NCBI GenBank assembly: GCA_026645815.1
Contig: JAPKMR010000025.1
Location: forward strand, 1 to 50,443
Length of the DNA: 50,443 nt
Reading direction: 5' to 3'
Origin: Anaerolineae bacterium
Lineage (GTDB): Bacteria; Chloroflexota; Anaerolineae; B4-G1; SLSP01
Shown here: one piece after another, positions 16,457 to 25,082 of the stretch
Numbering within the stretch: position 1 is the first letter of the stretch
Layout: each line of letters starts with the position of its first letter
The notes under the pieces: model-generated
Told to the model about the DNA's origin: nothing
What the model saw: the letters and a program-made list of their open reading frames with translations, nothing else
The model's database searches: none
Made by a program: the position numbers and the translations under genes

Positions 16457-18055
16457 ATGATGAGCCCTGACGTGTTGCCGTCCGGAAAGCCTCGGATCGA
16501 ACGTTTGGAGATGCTCGGCATCACCAAATGTTTCCCCGGGGTGCGCGCCAATGAATGTGTGAGCTTTGATGTTGGCGCTGGAGAAGTTCACGCGCTCCTG
16601 GGTGAAAACGGTGCAGGCAAGAGCACATTGATGAAGGTGCTCTATGGCCTGTACCGCCCTGATGAGGGTGAAATTCGCATCAACGGTCGGCCCGTTCAGA
16701 TCAACTCGCCTGTAGATGCCATTCGGTTGGGGATTGGCATGATTCACCAGCACTTCATGCTGGTCCCCTCCCTTACGGTGGCGGAAAATGTGGCTTTGGG
16801 ATTACCTTCTTCGCGCGGACCGCTTACCGATTTGGATCGCGTCTCGGAGCGTGTGGTGGAACTGGGCAAGATCTACGGCTTACATGTGGATCCGCAAGCG
16901 CGTGTTTGGCAGCTTTCTGTGGGGCAGCAGCAGCGGGTAGAAATCATCAAGGCGCTCTACCGTGGCGCAGCACTGTTGATTCTGGATGAACCAACCGCAG
17001 TACTTACGCCCCAAGAGGTGGATGAGTTCTTTGTGATCCTCAAACAGATGGTACGTGATGGTCATGCCGTTATCTTCATCTCTCATAAGCTGCACGAAGT
17101 GCTGGCAATCAGCGACCGGGTGACGGTGCTGCGCGACGGCATGGTAGTCGGCTCGCAGCCTCGCGGTGTGATGACTAAAGCCGACCTGGCGCGGATGATG
17201 GTGGGGCGTGAGGTGAGCCTACAGCCGGAGAAGCCCGCTATCACACCGGGCAGAGCACGTCTGGAGGTGCACGATCTCTGGGCGCTGAACGACATGGGGG
17301 TTGCGGCCCTGCAAGGCGTGAGTCTGTCAGTGCATACCGGCGAGATCCTGGGGCTGGCGGGCGTTTCCGGCAACGGACAACGTGAACTCGCACAGGTCAT
17401 CAATGGTTTGCGCCCGGCTACCAAAGGTCAAGTCCTGCTCGATGGCAAGGATATCACGACTACCTCGACGGCTGAATTGATTCCGTTAGGTTCGGCTTAT
17501 ATCCCTGAAGAACGGATGCGCGATGGCATGATCAAGGACTTTACCGTTGCGGAGAATTTGATACTTCGTGACCATCACCGCCCTCCCTATGCGCGGGCCG
17601 GTTTCTTTGACTTCAAAGCCATTGCGGCGGTCGCTGCGGAGCGCATCCGAGCTTTTCGCATCAAAACGCCATCGCAGGAAACCCTGGCTAAGAATCTCTC
17701 GGGTGGCAACATCCAGAAGATTATCCTGGCGCGGGAGCTCTCGCGCGACCCTCATGTTATCATCGCGGCTCAGCCTACTCGTGGTTTGGATATCGGCGCA
17801 ATGGAGTATGTTCACCAACGCTTGTTGGAGGAGCGTGCTCGCATTCTGGAGGCGAAGAAGGAGGAAGGTGCTGCGATTCTGTTGATTTCGGAGGATCTCG
17901 ATGAGATCCTGGCGCTTTCAGACCGGATTGCAGTGATGTATGAGGGACATATCATGGGTATTCTGGATCGCGCGGAAGCTACGCCGGAGCGCCTGGGTTT
18001 GTTGATGGCGGGCGTAGCGCCAGGTGTGGCTGAGGACGCCACGCCGGCAACTTGA
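16457..18055 (+). CDS. ABC transporter ATP-binding protein, nucleoside/simple sugar type (second importer)
   Basis: Energy-coupling subunit of the second importer; 532 residues, two ATPase domains. Domain 1 has Walker A GENGAGKST (49-57), signature VGQQQRVEI and LILDEPT. Domain 2 has the degenerate P-loop GVSGNGQRE, signature LSGGNIQKIILARELS and PTRGLDIGA. It is a paralogue of the ATPase at 9049. The start has little ribosome-binding sequence and follows the lipoprotein stop by seven bases. ATG 16460 is an equally possible start. It is followed after 10 bases by the FAD-subunit gene. Confidence 0.92.
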   Translation: MMSPDVLPSGKPRIERLEMLGITKCFPGVRANECVSFDVGAGEVHALLGENGAGKSTLMKVLYGLYRPDEGEIRINGRPVQINSPVDAIRLGIGMIHQHFMLVPSLTVAENVALGLPSSRGPLTDLDRVSERVVELGKIYGLHVDPQARVWQLSVGQQQRVEIIKALYRGAALLILDEPTAVLTPQEVDEFFVILKQMVRDGHAVIFISHKLHEVLAISDRVTVLRDGMVVGSQPRGVMTKADLARMMVGREVSLQPEKPAITPGRARLEVHDLWALNDMGVAALQGVSLSVHTGEILGLAGVSGNGQRELAQVINGLRPATKGQVLLDGKDITTTSTAELIPLGSAYIPEERMRDGMIKDFTVAENLILRDHHRPPYARAGFFDFKAIAAVAAERIRAFRIKTPSQETLAKNLSGGNIQKIILARELSRDPHVIIAAQPTRGLDIGAMEYVHQRLLEERARILEAKKEEGAAILLISEDLDEILALSDRIAVMYEGHIMGILDRAEATPERLGLLMAGVAPGVAEDATPAT

Positions 18056-18065
18056 GGAGGTGTCT

Positions 18066-18932
18066 ATGTTACGAAATGTACGGCAGGTTTTTCATCCAAC
18101 CACGATTGAAGAAGCTGTGACTATGGCGCAGACCAATCCGCATGCTTGCTATTTGGGCGGGGGCGCCTGGGTGGTCGCGCAAGGCGACCCACAGCTCGAA
18201 GCGGTGGTGGATTTGCAGGGTTTGGACCTGGGAAAGATCGAGAGTGATATCGAGGGAGTGCGGATAGGCGCGTTGGTGACCTTGCAGCAGCTCATTGATG
18301 ATAGTTTGGGCAGCAACCCGGCTGCAGGTGCGTTGGCGGGTGGTTTGCTGGCAACAGCTGCGGCTTATACCCAATCGCGCACGCTGCGCGAGCAGGGTAC
18401 AGTGGGGGGCACATTGATCGTTGCTGGGTCTGCTGACCCGCTGACCACAGCTCTCCTGGTGCTGGATGCCGATGTGCGCTACGCTGACCCCATATTGCAC
18501 ACGGCGCCTTTCACCAGCTTTGTGGCTTACCGCGACCGGCTTATTCGCACGCGGGTGTTGTTGACAGAATTACTGGTGAAACGCCCCCCCACACGCAGTG
18601 CGGCAGCTTTCGAAGGTGTAGGGCGCTCACCCAAGGATAAGCCCATTGTCTGCGTTGCGGCATATGTGGCTGTGGATGAGGGCCTGCCGGTCGAAGTGCG
18701 CATTGCTGTCGGTGGTGCAGACGCCCATCCAATGCGCTTGCTCAAAACGGAGCATTTGCTCAAGGGACAGTTGCTTACCGCTTCGCGGATTGAGTCGGCG
18801 CTCGCCCCGGTGCTTGCGGAGCTCCATCCGGTAGCAGATTTTCTGGCGACGGCAAAGTACCGTCTGGAGATGACGCAGGTGCTGACGCGTCGCGCTGTAC
18901 TTTCCGCTTGGGAGCGGGCACGGCGCGCTTGA
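18066..18932 (+). CDS. FAD-binding subunit of a molybdenum hydroxylase (xanthine dehydrogenase/CO dehydrogenase medium-subunit family)
   Basis: A 288-residue protein of the CoxM/XdhB type, which carries FAD and passes electrons from the molybdenum and iron-sulfur subunits to an acceptor. Visible motifs are the first FAD loop (CYLGGGAW, usually AGGTD-like), the second loop REQGTVGGTL, and the C-terminal CO_deh_flav_C-type region around AAYVAVDEGLPVEVRIAVGGA. GAGGAGG fixes ATG 18066. It is the last gene of the importer block and stands before a strong terminator. The large molybdenum subunit and the small 2Fe-2S subunit are absent from the window, so its partners must be encoded elsewhere or it acts differently. 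The context suggests oxidation of an imported purine, an inference. Confidence 0.85.
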   Translation: MLRNVRQVFHPTTIEEAVTMAQTNPHACYLGGGAWVVAQGDPQLEAVVDLQGLDLGKIESDIEGVRIGALVTLQQLIDDSLGSNPAAGALAGGLLATAAAYTQSRTLREQGTVGGTLIVAGSADPLTTALLVLDADVRYADPILHTAPFTSFVAYRDRLIRTRVLLTELLVKRPPTRSAAAFEGVGRSPKDKPIVCVAAYVAVDEGLPVEVRIAVGGADAHPMRLLKTEHLLKGQLLTASRIESALAPVLAELHPVADFLATAKYRLEMTQVLTRRAVLSAWERARRA

Positions 18933-18956
18933 GTCTGCGGCAATAAAGCTAAACAA

Positions 18957-19007
18957 GACCAGGGGCCTATTGGTTATCACAACCCTTCGGCCCCTGGTCT
19001 GTTTTTT
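18957..19007 (+). terminator. Intrinsic terminator after the importer block
   Basis: An 11-bp GC-rich stem (18957-18967 with 18989-18999, GACCAGGGGCC and its complement) is followed by TGTTTTTT. On the minus strand the stem is followed by TTGTTTAGCTTT, so it may also serve the convergent YitT gene. Confidence 0.88.
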
Positions 19008-19029
19008 GTCACTGTCCCTTTTGCTGGGA

Positions 19030-19917
19030 TCAAGCTGTCGCCACTGGGTTGAAGCCCTCGCCCAACACCTCGTGTGCTTCAGATACCACCACGAAGGCTT
19101 GCGGATCAATTTCCGAAATCAGCCGCTTGAGCAGGGTTACCTGAGAACGTGTTACAACAACATAGAGAGCCGGTTGGGGATTCTGCGTATAGCCTCCGCG
19201 GGCTTCGAGAATCGTCACACCTCGCCCCAGCTGCTCGAATATTGCCAGGCTAATTTCCTTATTGCGCTGCGGGGATATGATCATCGCCGCGCGGGCATAA
19301 CCTACCCCTTCCTGAACCGTATCTACCACTTTCCCAGAGACATAATTGACGATGAGCGCGTAGAGCACGGGGACAATGCCAACCACTATCGTAGCTGCCA
19401 GGAGAATGGCGGTGTTGATGGTGATGAAGACGGTGCCAAAAGGAATGCTACGATAGCGGCTGAGAAGTTGGGCGATGATATCTGTGCCGCCCGTCGTGCC
19501 GCTCCCACGCAGAACCAATCCGATGCCAATGCCGTCGAGCAAGCCACCGAAAAGGGTGTAAAGCAGAGGCTCGGTTTGAATGGGCGGCAGGAATTTGCTC
19601 AATACGTCAATGCCAATGGTGAGTACCAGTACGGCATAAATCGTGCGGGTGAAAAAGCGCCAACCGCCCCCCCAGCGAATACCGGCGAGAATCAGTGGTA
19701 TATTGATCAGCAGGGTCACCAGCCCGATAGGCCAGCGCCACAAATAGTGTGCCAGCATGCCAATTCCGGTGATGCCGGTAGAAATGACATCGTTAGGCAC
19801 CAAGAACAACGGCACGTTGGCGGCGACAATCACGGCGCCGATGGTGATCATGCCGTAATCCTGGATTAATCTCAATGTTTTAAGCGTTTTTGGCGATATC
19901 TTAGATGTTTGCTTCAT
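19030..19917 (-). CDS. YitT family membrane protein (DUF161 + DUF2179)
   Basis: A 295-residue protein with five or six membrane helices in the first 200 residues and a cytoplasmic DUF2179-like domain at the end (RGGYTQNPQPALYVVVTRSQ, about 239-258). The core segments VPNDVISTGITGIGM and LRGSGTTGGTDIIAQLL are typical of the YitT/YpjC family. The molecular function of this family is not established. It converges on the importer block with only the terminator between. No convincing promoter was seen in the 100 bases between it and the CAP-domain gene, so it may be the last gene of that operon. Confidence 0.88.
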   Translation of the reverse strand: MKQTSKISPKTLKTLRLIQDYGMITIGAVIVAANVPLFLVPNDVISTGITGIGMLAHYLWRWPIGLVTLLINIPLILAGIRWGGGWRFFTRTIYAVLVLTIGIDVLSKFLPPIQTEPLLYTLFGGLLDGIGIGLVLRGSGTTGGTDIIAQLLSRYRSIPFGTVFITINTAILLAATIVVGIVPVLYALIVNYVSGKVVDTVQEGVGYARAAMIISPQRNKEISLAIFEQLGRGVTILEARGGYTQNPQPALYVVVTRSQVTLLKRLISEIDPQAFVVVSEAHEVLGEGFNPVATA

Positions 19918-20020
19918 GGTTCTGGCTCACATTGCGTCAACGGGTCGTGATAATCTTGTGGTTAGCCTTTTCTGAGCAGCTTCCGTGCTTTGATTCCAAC
20001 AGGCGCTGGTAGAATTCTGT

Positions 20021-21175
20021 CTATTTTCGGCGCAAGAAAGCTGCACCGCCTAGCAGCAAGGCGACGCCCTGGAGCAGAATCACACTGATCAGAGTCCAAT
20101 CAGCAGGTTGGCGCTCGCTGACCAGAACTTGGGGCGCTGGGGTGGCTTTAGCCATGGTGGGTGTCGGCGCGATGTCTGGAGTTGGTGACGGCGGTGTGGC
20201 TACGACGGTTGGCGCAGATGGCGTCTCTGTGGTAGCGGGTGTCTCGATAACGACGGGCGGTGCTTCACTGGTGGGGGTCTCGGCGCCCTCTCCCCCAATG
20301 TTGCTATTGTTGTTGGGGTCTACGGCAGGCAGGGTTGGCTCTACTCGTGGCACCGTGGGAAAAGCATCGCCCTCTCCGGGCGCCGTCAACCGGATAGTGT
20401 CCTGGCTTATTGTGGTACGACCGGCCCCATCTCGGAATTCGACATAAACTTCATAATCGCCGGGGACGTCCGTGGAGAGCACCCAGGGCATCAGATCTTC
20501 CCATGGTTGCCATGGCGTATCTTCCAGGTTGGGAGTTTCACCAAGTCGAACCTCGATCGCTTCACCAATCCAGCGCCCTTCACCTAGAGGTACGGCTTCT
20601 TCGTTGGTCAGGCGGATCACGACTTGGGGCAGATTTGTGGATTCTGCGCCCTCGTTGATGAACACTGGCAATACCCCGGGGCGCGAGCCAAAGTTGATGA
20701 CGAAGTAATGGATATTTTTGCTTTCGGCATAGCCTACCCCTATCTCACGGAAACGCGGGTCTATGAAATTCTCCCATTCCTGGGCTGTATTGCGAAACCA
20801 GCTCATTGCATTTTCGGCGTTTCCCAGGCCTACCCAAAGAGTTTCATAAACCAGGAGACCGTCATCCCAGGCGCGATAGCCGGTCTCTCGAATGCGTTGC
20901 CGGTAGGTGGAGCCATCGGAGCCTGTTGTGTCTATGAGATTGTGAGCGGCGAGATCATCCGCATGTCGTTGTGCGGCTTGCGCGAGCAGCGTTGACCAGC
21001 TCAGCGGCGCGATGCCCCCGGCTTGTCGCTCCTGATTGAGGATCACGGCTAAATCGTGCGCGGCTGTGCTCTGCAAGTTTGCCTGCTGGGGCGTAGCCAT
21101 GAGCATTGCCAGGAGCAGCAAACTGCCCAACGCTCGCCATAGCCAGCCATTTGATGCAGGGAGTGTTTTCACCAT
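20021..21175 (-). CDS. Secreted, membrane-anchored CAP (SCP/PR1)-domain protein
   Basis: A 384-residue exported protein. It has a signal segment (about 10-30) and a CAP domain (about 38-165, with LAVILNQERQAGGIAPLSWSTLL and HADDLAAHN). A beta-rich region (about 175-265) and a Pro/Thr-rich stalk (about 270-350) follow, then a C-terminal membrane helix ending RRK, so the domain is held outside the membrane. The biochemical role of bacterial CAP proteins is largely unknown. Its ATG follows the stop codon of the inositol-phosphatase gene with no spacer (TGAATG). It is thus the distal gene of the murJ operon. Confidence 0.88.
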   Translation of the reverse strand: MVKTLPASNGWLWRALGSLLLLAMLMATPQQANLQSTAAHDLAVILNQERQAGGIAPLSWSTLLAQAAQRHADDLAAHNLIDTTGSDGSTYRQRIRETGYRAWDDGLLVYETLWVGLGNAENAMSWFRNTAQEWENFIDPRFREIGVGYAESKNIHYFVINFGSRPGVLPVFINEGAESTNLPQVVIRLTNEEAVPLGEGRWIGEAIEVRLGETPNLEDTPWQPWEDLMPWVLSTDVPGDYEVYVEFRDGAGRTTISQDTIRLTAPGEGDAFPTVPRVEPTLPAVDPNNNSNIGGEGAETPTSEAPPVVIETPATTETPSAPTVVATPPSPTPDIAPTPTMAKATPAPQVLVSERQPADWTLISVILLQGVALLLGGAAFLRRK

Positions 21176-21964
21176 TCAGTCCTCTAATTGTAGCCAGGTT
21201 TGTAGTAGCGCCGGCGTAGCGGCAAGCACCAGGTCGGAGTGTTCCAGAGTCCATGGAGCGCCGTTGAGCGTGCTGGCGACCGCTCCTGCTTCTTGCGCGA
21301 TGAGCACACCGGCTGCCATATCCCATGGCGAAAGTGTACGTGCCAGATAGAGATCAAACCAACCGGCGGCAACATAGGCCATGTTTAACGCTGCTGCACC
21401 CAGGACCCGTAAAGTGCGCGCTTCAACCATGAGTCTGCTGGCGCGCGCCCACAATTCCAGGCGCGGCTGAGGATCTCGGGGCCAGTCCGCGGCGAAAGTC
21501 GCTTCAGAGAGTGCTGTGATGCCGGAACAGTGAATGGGAGCATTGTTCAGCGTGGCTCCGCCGTTACGTGTTGCTGCAAACAGAAAATCCCGTAGGGGAT
21601 CGTAGATGACACCAACAACCGGGATACCCTCTCGCGTTGCCGCAATGGATACACAGAAGTTGGGGTTGTTGTGTGCAAAGTTCGTCGTGCCATCAAGAGG
21701 ATCAACGTACCAACGCGCTGGCGTGTCTTCGATGTCGGCGCCTGCTTCCTCGGAGGTAATGGTGTGATTGGGGAAGGCGGCGCGCAATCGTGTGAGGATG
21801 AGCTCTTCGGCGGCCAAATCGGCGGCTGTGACGATATTGCGATAGCCTTTGCTATGCACAGCATCGCCGCTGCGCCAGTGCGTTTTGAGCAGTGCGCCTG
21901 CCTCATAAGCGATATCTGTAGCAACCATCAGCCAGGTGGTATAGGTTTCCGGTGCGTTGATCAT
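21176..21964 (-). CDS. Inositol monophosphatase family protein
   Basis: A metal-dependent phosphatase of the SuhB/IMPase superfamily, 262 residues. The metal-binding signatures are present: EEAGAD (Glu72-Glu73), DPLDGTTN (Asp88 to Asn95) and SPWDMAAG (about 212). The substrate could be inositol 1-phosphate, fructose 1,6-bisphosphate or 3'-phosphoadenosine phosphate; the sequence does not decide. Its start overlaps the stop of the solute-binding lipoprotein gene by four bases, and its stop touches the CAP gene start. Translation along this operon is tightly coupled. Confidence 0.9.
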   Translation of the reverse strand: MINAPETYTTWLMVATDIAYEAGALLKTHWRSGDAVHSKGYRNIVTAADLAAEELILTRLRAAFPNHTITSEEAGADIEDTPARWYVDPLDGTTNFAHNNPNFCVSIAATREGIPVVGVIYDPLRDFLFAATRNGGATLNNAPIHCSGITALSEATFAADWPRDPQPRLELWARASRLMVEARTLRVLGAAALNMAYVAAGWFDLYLARTLSPWDMAAGVLIAQEAGAVASTLNGAPWTLEHSDLVLAATPALLQTWLQLED

Positions 21965-23235
21965 GGGGTTATCTCCGCGTTGCAGACTGCGGCAGCGTTC
22001 TGCAGAGCTTCATGAGCGGGCAGTTCGCTGTTGAGAGCGGTTAGCGCATACACCAGGGCGGTGCGGCAGTCTTTACCTTGTGCTTGTGGGGGCCATATAA
22101 CCCAACTGCCACTTTCTGCAGCCTGGCGGGTGAATTCCAGCAAGTCGCCTTCGAGAGCGCTATCCTCTGCAGAGAGCGTAGCGCGTTGGGCTTCAAGCCC
22201 ACTCATGCTGACCGGCAAGTACTGTGTCTGCATCGCCCATTCGACCTGTGTTTCGGGTTGCAACAGCCAGGTTAGCACGGTTTGCGCCGCCTCATAGCGT
22301 TGGCCTGAAGGTTGTGTTGGAAGGATCCCAATGCCATACCAGAGGGTAACTCCAGGTCCGGTAGGTCCCGGCAGGCTTGCCAACTTCAGTGTGAAATTGC
22401 TTTCGGCAGCGACAGCGACTGCAATATCTTGCCGGTTGAGGCTGGACTCAACCAGCATTGCCATGGTGCTATCGCTGAACTGCTCAACACCATCGGCGGG
22501 GATGGCAAAGGTGCGAATACAGGCTGCACGTACCCCCTCTTTGACGATGGCTCCCAACCGTGTGCCGGCGGGATCATCGAAGTGAATGGCGCCATCATCA
22601 CCGACGATGGCGGATTCTCCCGCAGCAAGTAAAGCCAGAAATACTCCCGGTTGGCTTGGAAGTCCCAAGCCAACCTGCCCGCTGGTAAAATCGGTGGCGC
22701 GGCAGGTGCTCAGCCGTAGATCTTCCAGAATGGCGGTGTTGGGTGCATAACCGATGTCGCGCAGCCAATCATCATTGGTATAAAGAACATAGGTTGCCAG
22801 GCCCAGGGGGAGCGCCTGTAAGGTGCCTTTCATGGTAAAGAGTTCCCTACCCATCGGCAGCAGATCATCCGGGATGGTTCCCGGAGCCAGGGATGACAAA
22901 TCGTGCGCCGCATAGATTTGTGTGTCTTGGGGTGTGGCAATCACGAGGTCTGGGCGCTGTTCGGGGGAGAGCGTTGGCAATAGCGCCGGCAGGTCCTTAT
23001 GGTATTCGATAATCAGCGTAAGGTTGTTGGGACGTTCGGCGTTAAATCTATCGCCCAACTGTAGTAGTGCGTCCTGCCGTGTACCGGTAAAGGAGTGCCA
23101 TAGAATGACTAACCCACCCTGGGATGCGGAGGGACTTTCGGTTGCGGGCGCAGCGCACCCGCTGAGCAAGCTGATCAAAAGCCAGCATCCCAATAGGCGG
23201 GTTATTTTGCGGCTGAATCTGGTATTGGCGTTCAT
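21961..23235 (-). CDS. Extracellular solute-binding lipoprotein (family 1), without transporter partners
   Basis: A 424-residue lipoprotein with lipobox LLSGC (Cys27). Its mature part resembles ABC sugar-type binding proteins (LVILWHSFTGTRQDALLQLGDRFN; RPDLVIATPQDTQIYAAHD; PLGLATYVLYTNDDWL). No permease or ATPase gene is nearby, which is unusual for this family. It overlaps murJ upstream and the inositol-phosphatase gene downstream by four bases each. It may share a transporter encoded elsewhere or may have become a sensor or envelope protein; neither can be decided here. Confidence 0.86.
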   Translation of the reverse strand: MNANTRFSRKITRLLGCWLLISLLSGCAAPATESPSASQGGLVILWHSFTGTRQDALLQLGDRFNAERPNNLTLIIEYHKDLPALLPTLSPEQRPDLVIATPQDTQIYAAHDLSSLAPGTIPDDLLPMGRELFTMKGTLQALPLGLATYVLYTNDDWLRDIGYAPNTAILEDLRLSTCRATDFTSGQVGLGLPSQPGVFLALLAAGESAIVGDDGAIHFDDPAGTRLGAIVKEGVRAACIRTFAIPADGVEQFSDSTMAMLVESSLNRQDIAVAVAAESNFTLKLASLPGPTGPGVTLWYGIGILPTQPSGQRYEAAQTVLTWLLQPETQVEWAMQTQYLPVSMSGLEAQRATLSAEDSALEGDLLEFTRQAAESGSWVIWPPQAQGKDCRTALVYALTALNSELPAHEALQNAAAVCNAEITP

Positions 23236-24881
23236 ACATCTGCCTCTGTTTCTGTTTCCGGTGTATCGGCTGGTGTATCAGGATTGGCCGGGGTTTCACT
23301 ACGGCGTCCCACAAACCGTGCCAGCGCCTGCTCCAGCAGATAAAGTTCTTCGACTTTGGCCTTGCGCAGGAGCCATAAATAGATGATCACGTTAAGCCCG
23401 CCGGAGAAAATCAGCTGGCTGAGCACGCCCATGAATCCCTCCGGGCCGATGCGGCGCACGACCTGCACAAGTAACAGTGCGGGCGGAATAATGACCAGAG
23501 AGGCGAGTGCGGCAGTCACGGTCGTGCGTTTGACTGCATCTGCCACTAGCGTACCGGCTGAGCGGTTAAAGAGGAAAAACATCAGCAGCGCATGAGCCGT
23601 GAACTTGAGGGAGTTTGCCAGAATGAGATTCTCCAGGGTAAGCCACCCCAAACTGGATAGGGAGAACACCAGCGCAGTAAAAAAGAGCGTTGTGCCAACG
23701 CCAACGAGTGCCGGTGTCCAGGTGCTCTTGCGGGCGTAGAAGGCGAAGATGAGCGGTTGATCCAATGCAGCGAAGATCAATCCCAAAAGATTGTAACGTA
23801 GGGCGTTTGCTACCGCCACTGTGTCTTCGGGCATGAAGTTGCCGCGTTGGAACAGGACGGCTACGGTTGGCTCTGCCAGGACGAACAGCAATGCTGCTGA
23901 TGGCAAAACCAGCACGAGAACCAACCGTATTCCTTGTGCCAGGGTTGCCCCGAAGCGTCGGTCATCTGCGTCAGCAGCGAGGCGCGAAAGGGTGGGCAGG
24001 ATCGCGACTGAAACGGCAGTGACGACCATGCCTAAGGGGAACTGGATGATGGTCGCGGCGTATTTCATCCACGCGATACCGCTGACGTTGATGTGTGAGG
24101 CGAGGTTAAAACTCAACGCCACCGCGGCCTGATCTACGATGAGACCCAGGCCGATGGGTAGGTAAAGGCGCCCAATATTCGGAAGCGCAGGGTGTCCATG
24201 CAGCGGGTTCAGCCAGCGCAGGGGGGCATCGCGTAAGGCGGGCCTTTGGAAAATCACCTGCGCGATGCTGGAAGCCAGTAATCCCAGGGCCAGGCTGAGC
24301 GCGCCCAGACGGCTGCGTCCCAGCAGAATGACCGTGAGGACCATGACCGCATTGGCGACGGTTCCCAGAAACGCGGGACGGTCAAAGCGTTGCAGGGCAT
24401 AGAGCGCACCAGTGAGCAGCCCTGCCAGATTCAGGAAGATGATGGCAGGCGTCGTGATGCGAATCATTTGTGTGGCCAATTGCAGGTATTCAGGTGGGAG
24501 ACCGCCACTGAGCAACCGCGCGACCCATGGGGCGGCGATTTCGATGATGATAACCAGTCCACCCAGGAAGACCACCAGCATCGAGAGGAGAAGGCTCAGC
24601 AGGCGCCAGAGCTCGGCGCGTTTGTGAGGGCGGGCATAATCTGAGAAGATTGGCACCAGGGAGGAGCTGAGCATTCCCCCCGCGAGCAGGTCGAAGAGCA
24701 TGGTGGGTACCTGCGCTCCGACATCGAAAGCGCTGACCGCGCCTCCTGCGCCAAAGTAGTAGGATTTGACTACGTCGCGGGCCAGTCCCAGTATCCGGCT
24801 TGTGACGTTGCCGACGGAAATCAGCGCAGCTGCGCGCATGACCCGTTCGGCTTCCCCTGGAATAATGCTTTGCTCCTCCAT
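23232..24881 (-). CDS. murJ: MurJ-like lipid II flippase
   Basis: A 549-residue polytopic protein of the MOP/MviN family with about 14 helices; members move lipid II across the membrane for peptidoglycan synthesis. The N-terminus (AALISVGNVTSRILGLARDVVKSYYFG) and FALGM-type loops (KYAATIIQFPLGMVVTAVSVAILPTLSRLA) are characteristic. The predicted promoter leaves a very short leader and there is no ribosome site before ATG 24881, so translation may be nearly leaderless. It is the first gene of a coupled operon with a solute-binding lipoprotein, an inositol phosphatase and a CAP protein. The C-terminal tail is acidic and Thr/Pro-rich. Confidence 0.88.
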   Translation of the reverse strand: MEEQSIIPGEAERVMRAAALISVGNVTSRILGLARDVVKSYYFGAGGAVSAFDVGAQVPTMLFDLLAGGMLSSSLVPIFSDYARPHKRAELWRLLSLLLSMLVVFLGGLVIIIEIAAPWVARLLSGGLPPEYLQLATQMIRITTPAIIFLNLAGLLTGALYALQRFDRPAFLGTVANAVMVLTVILLGRSRLGALSLALGLLASSIAQVIFQRPALRDAPLRWLNPLHGHPALPNIGRLYLPIGLGLIVDQAAVALSFNLASHINVSGIAWMKYAATIIQFPLGMVVTAVSVAILPTLSRLAADADDRRFGATLAQGIRLVLVLVLPSAALLFVLAEPTVAVLFQRGNFMPEDTVAVANALRYNLLGLIFAALDQPLIFAFYARKSTWTPALVGVGTTLFFTALVFSLSSLGWLTLENLILANSLKFTAHALLMFFLFNRSAGTLVADAVKRTTVTAALASLVIIPPALLLVQVVRRIGPEGFMGVLSQLIFSGGLNVIIYLWLLRKAKVEELYLLEQALARFVGRRSETPANPDTPADTPETETEADV

Positions 24882-24892
24882 CGTAATGAGGC

Positions 24893-24920
24893 ATTCTACC
24901 CGCTTTTAGAGCACTTGCAA
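24893..24920 (-). promoter_or_regulatory. Probable murJ promoter (TTGCAA-16-TAGAAT)
   Basis: On the minus strand TTGCAA (24915-24920) and TAGAAT (24893-24898) are 16 bases apart. Transcription would begin only about five bases before the murJ ATG. Both hexamers deviate from consensus, so this is a moderate call. Confidence 0.45.
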
Positions 24921-24955
24921 GGTGGGTGAATCTCATGCCGGGGGGGAGTGATTTT

Positions 24956-24995
24956 TAATTTTCGTGGACGGGGCTACCCCCATCCACGAAAATTA
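24956..24995. other. Large intergenic hairpin upstream of murJ; possible decayed family 2 element
   Basis: A 13-bp perfect stem (24956-24968 with 24983-24995), one mismatch and four G-C pairs form a hairpin in the 201-base gap between the UMF1 gene and murJ. The left flank begins GGGTGAATCTCA near 24933, then a G-run, resembling the right end of a family 2 element in inverted form. AAAGAAGG follows on the other side, also as in that family. The hairpin is clear; the relationship is tentative. Confidence 0.6.
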
Positions 24996-25082
24996 TAAGC
25001 AGAAAGAAGGCGCAGTTCTCGCCCGAAGTGCAGCTTCAGCAGCAGTTTGCTCACTTGCGCTGAGCTGCTGAATAGCGATATC

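Noticed and set aside
18970..19869. A 299-codon plus-strand frame opposite the YitT gene
   Set aside because: It is antisense to a well-supported membrane protein gene, lies across the terminator region, and its translation is low in hydrophobic order with no recognisable domain.
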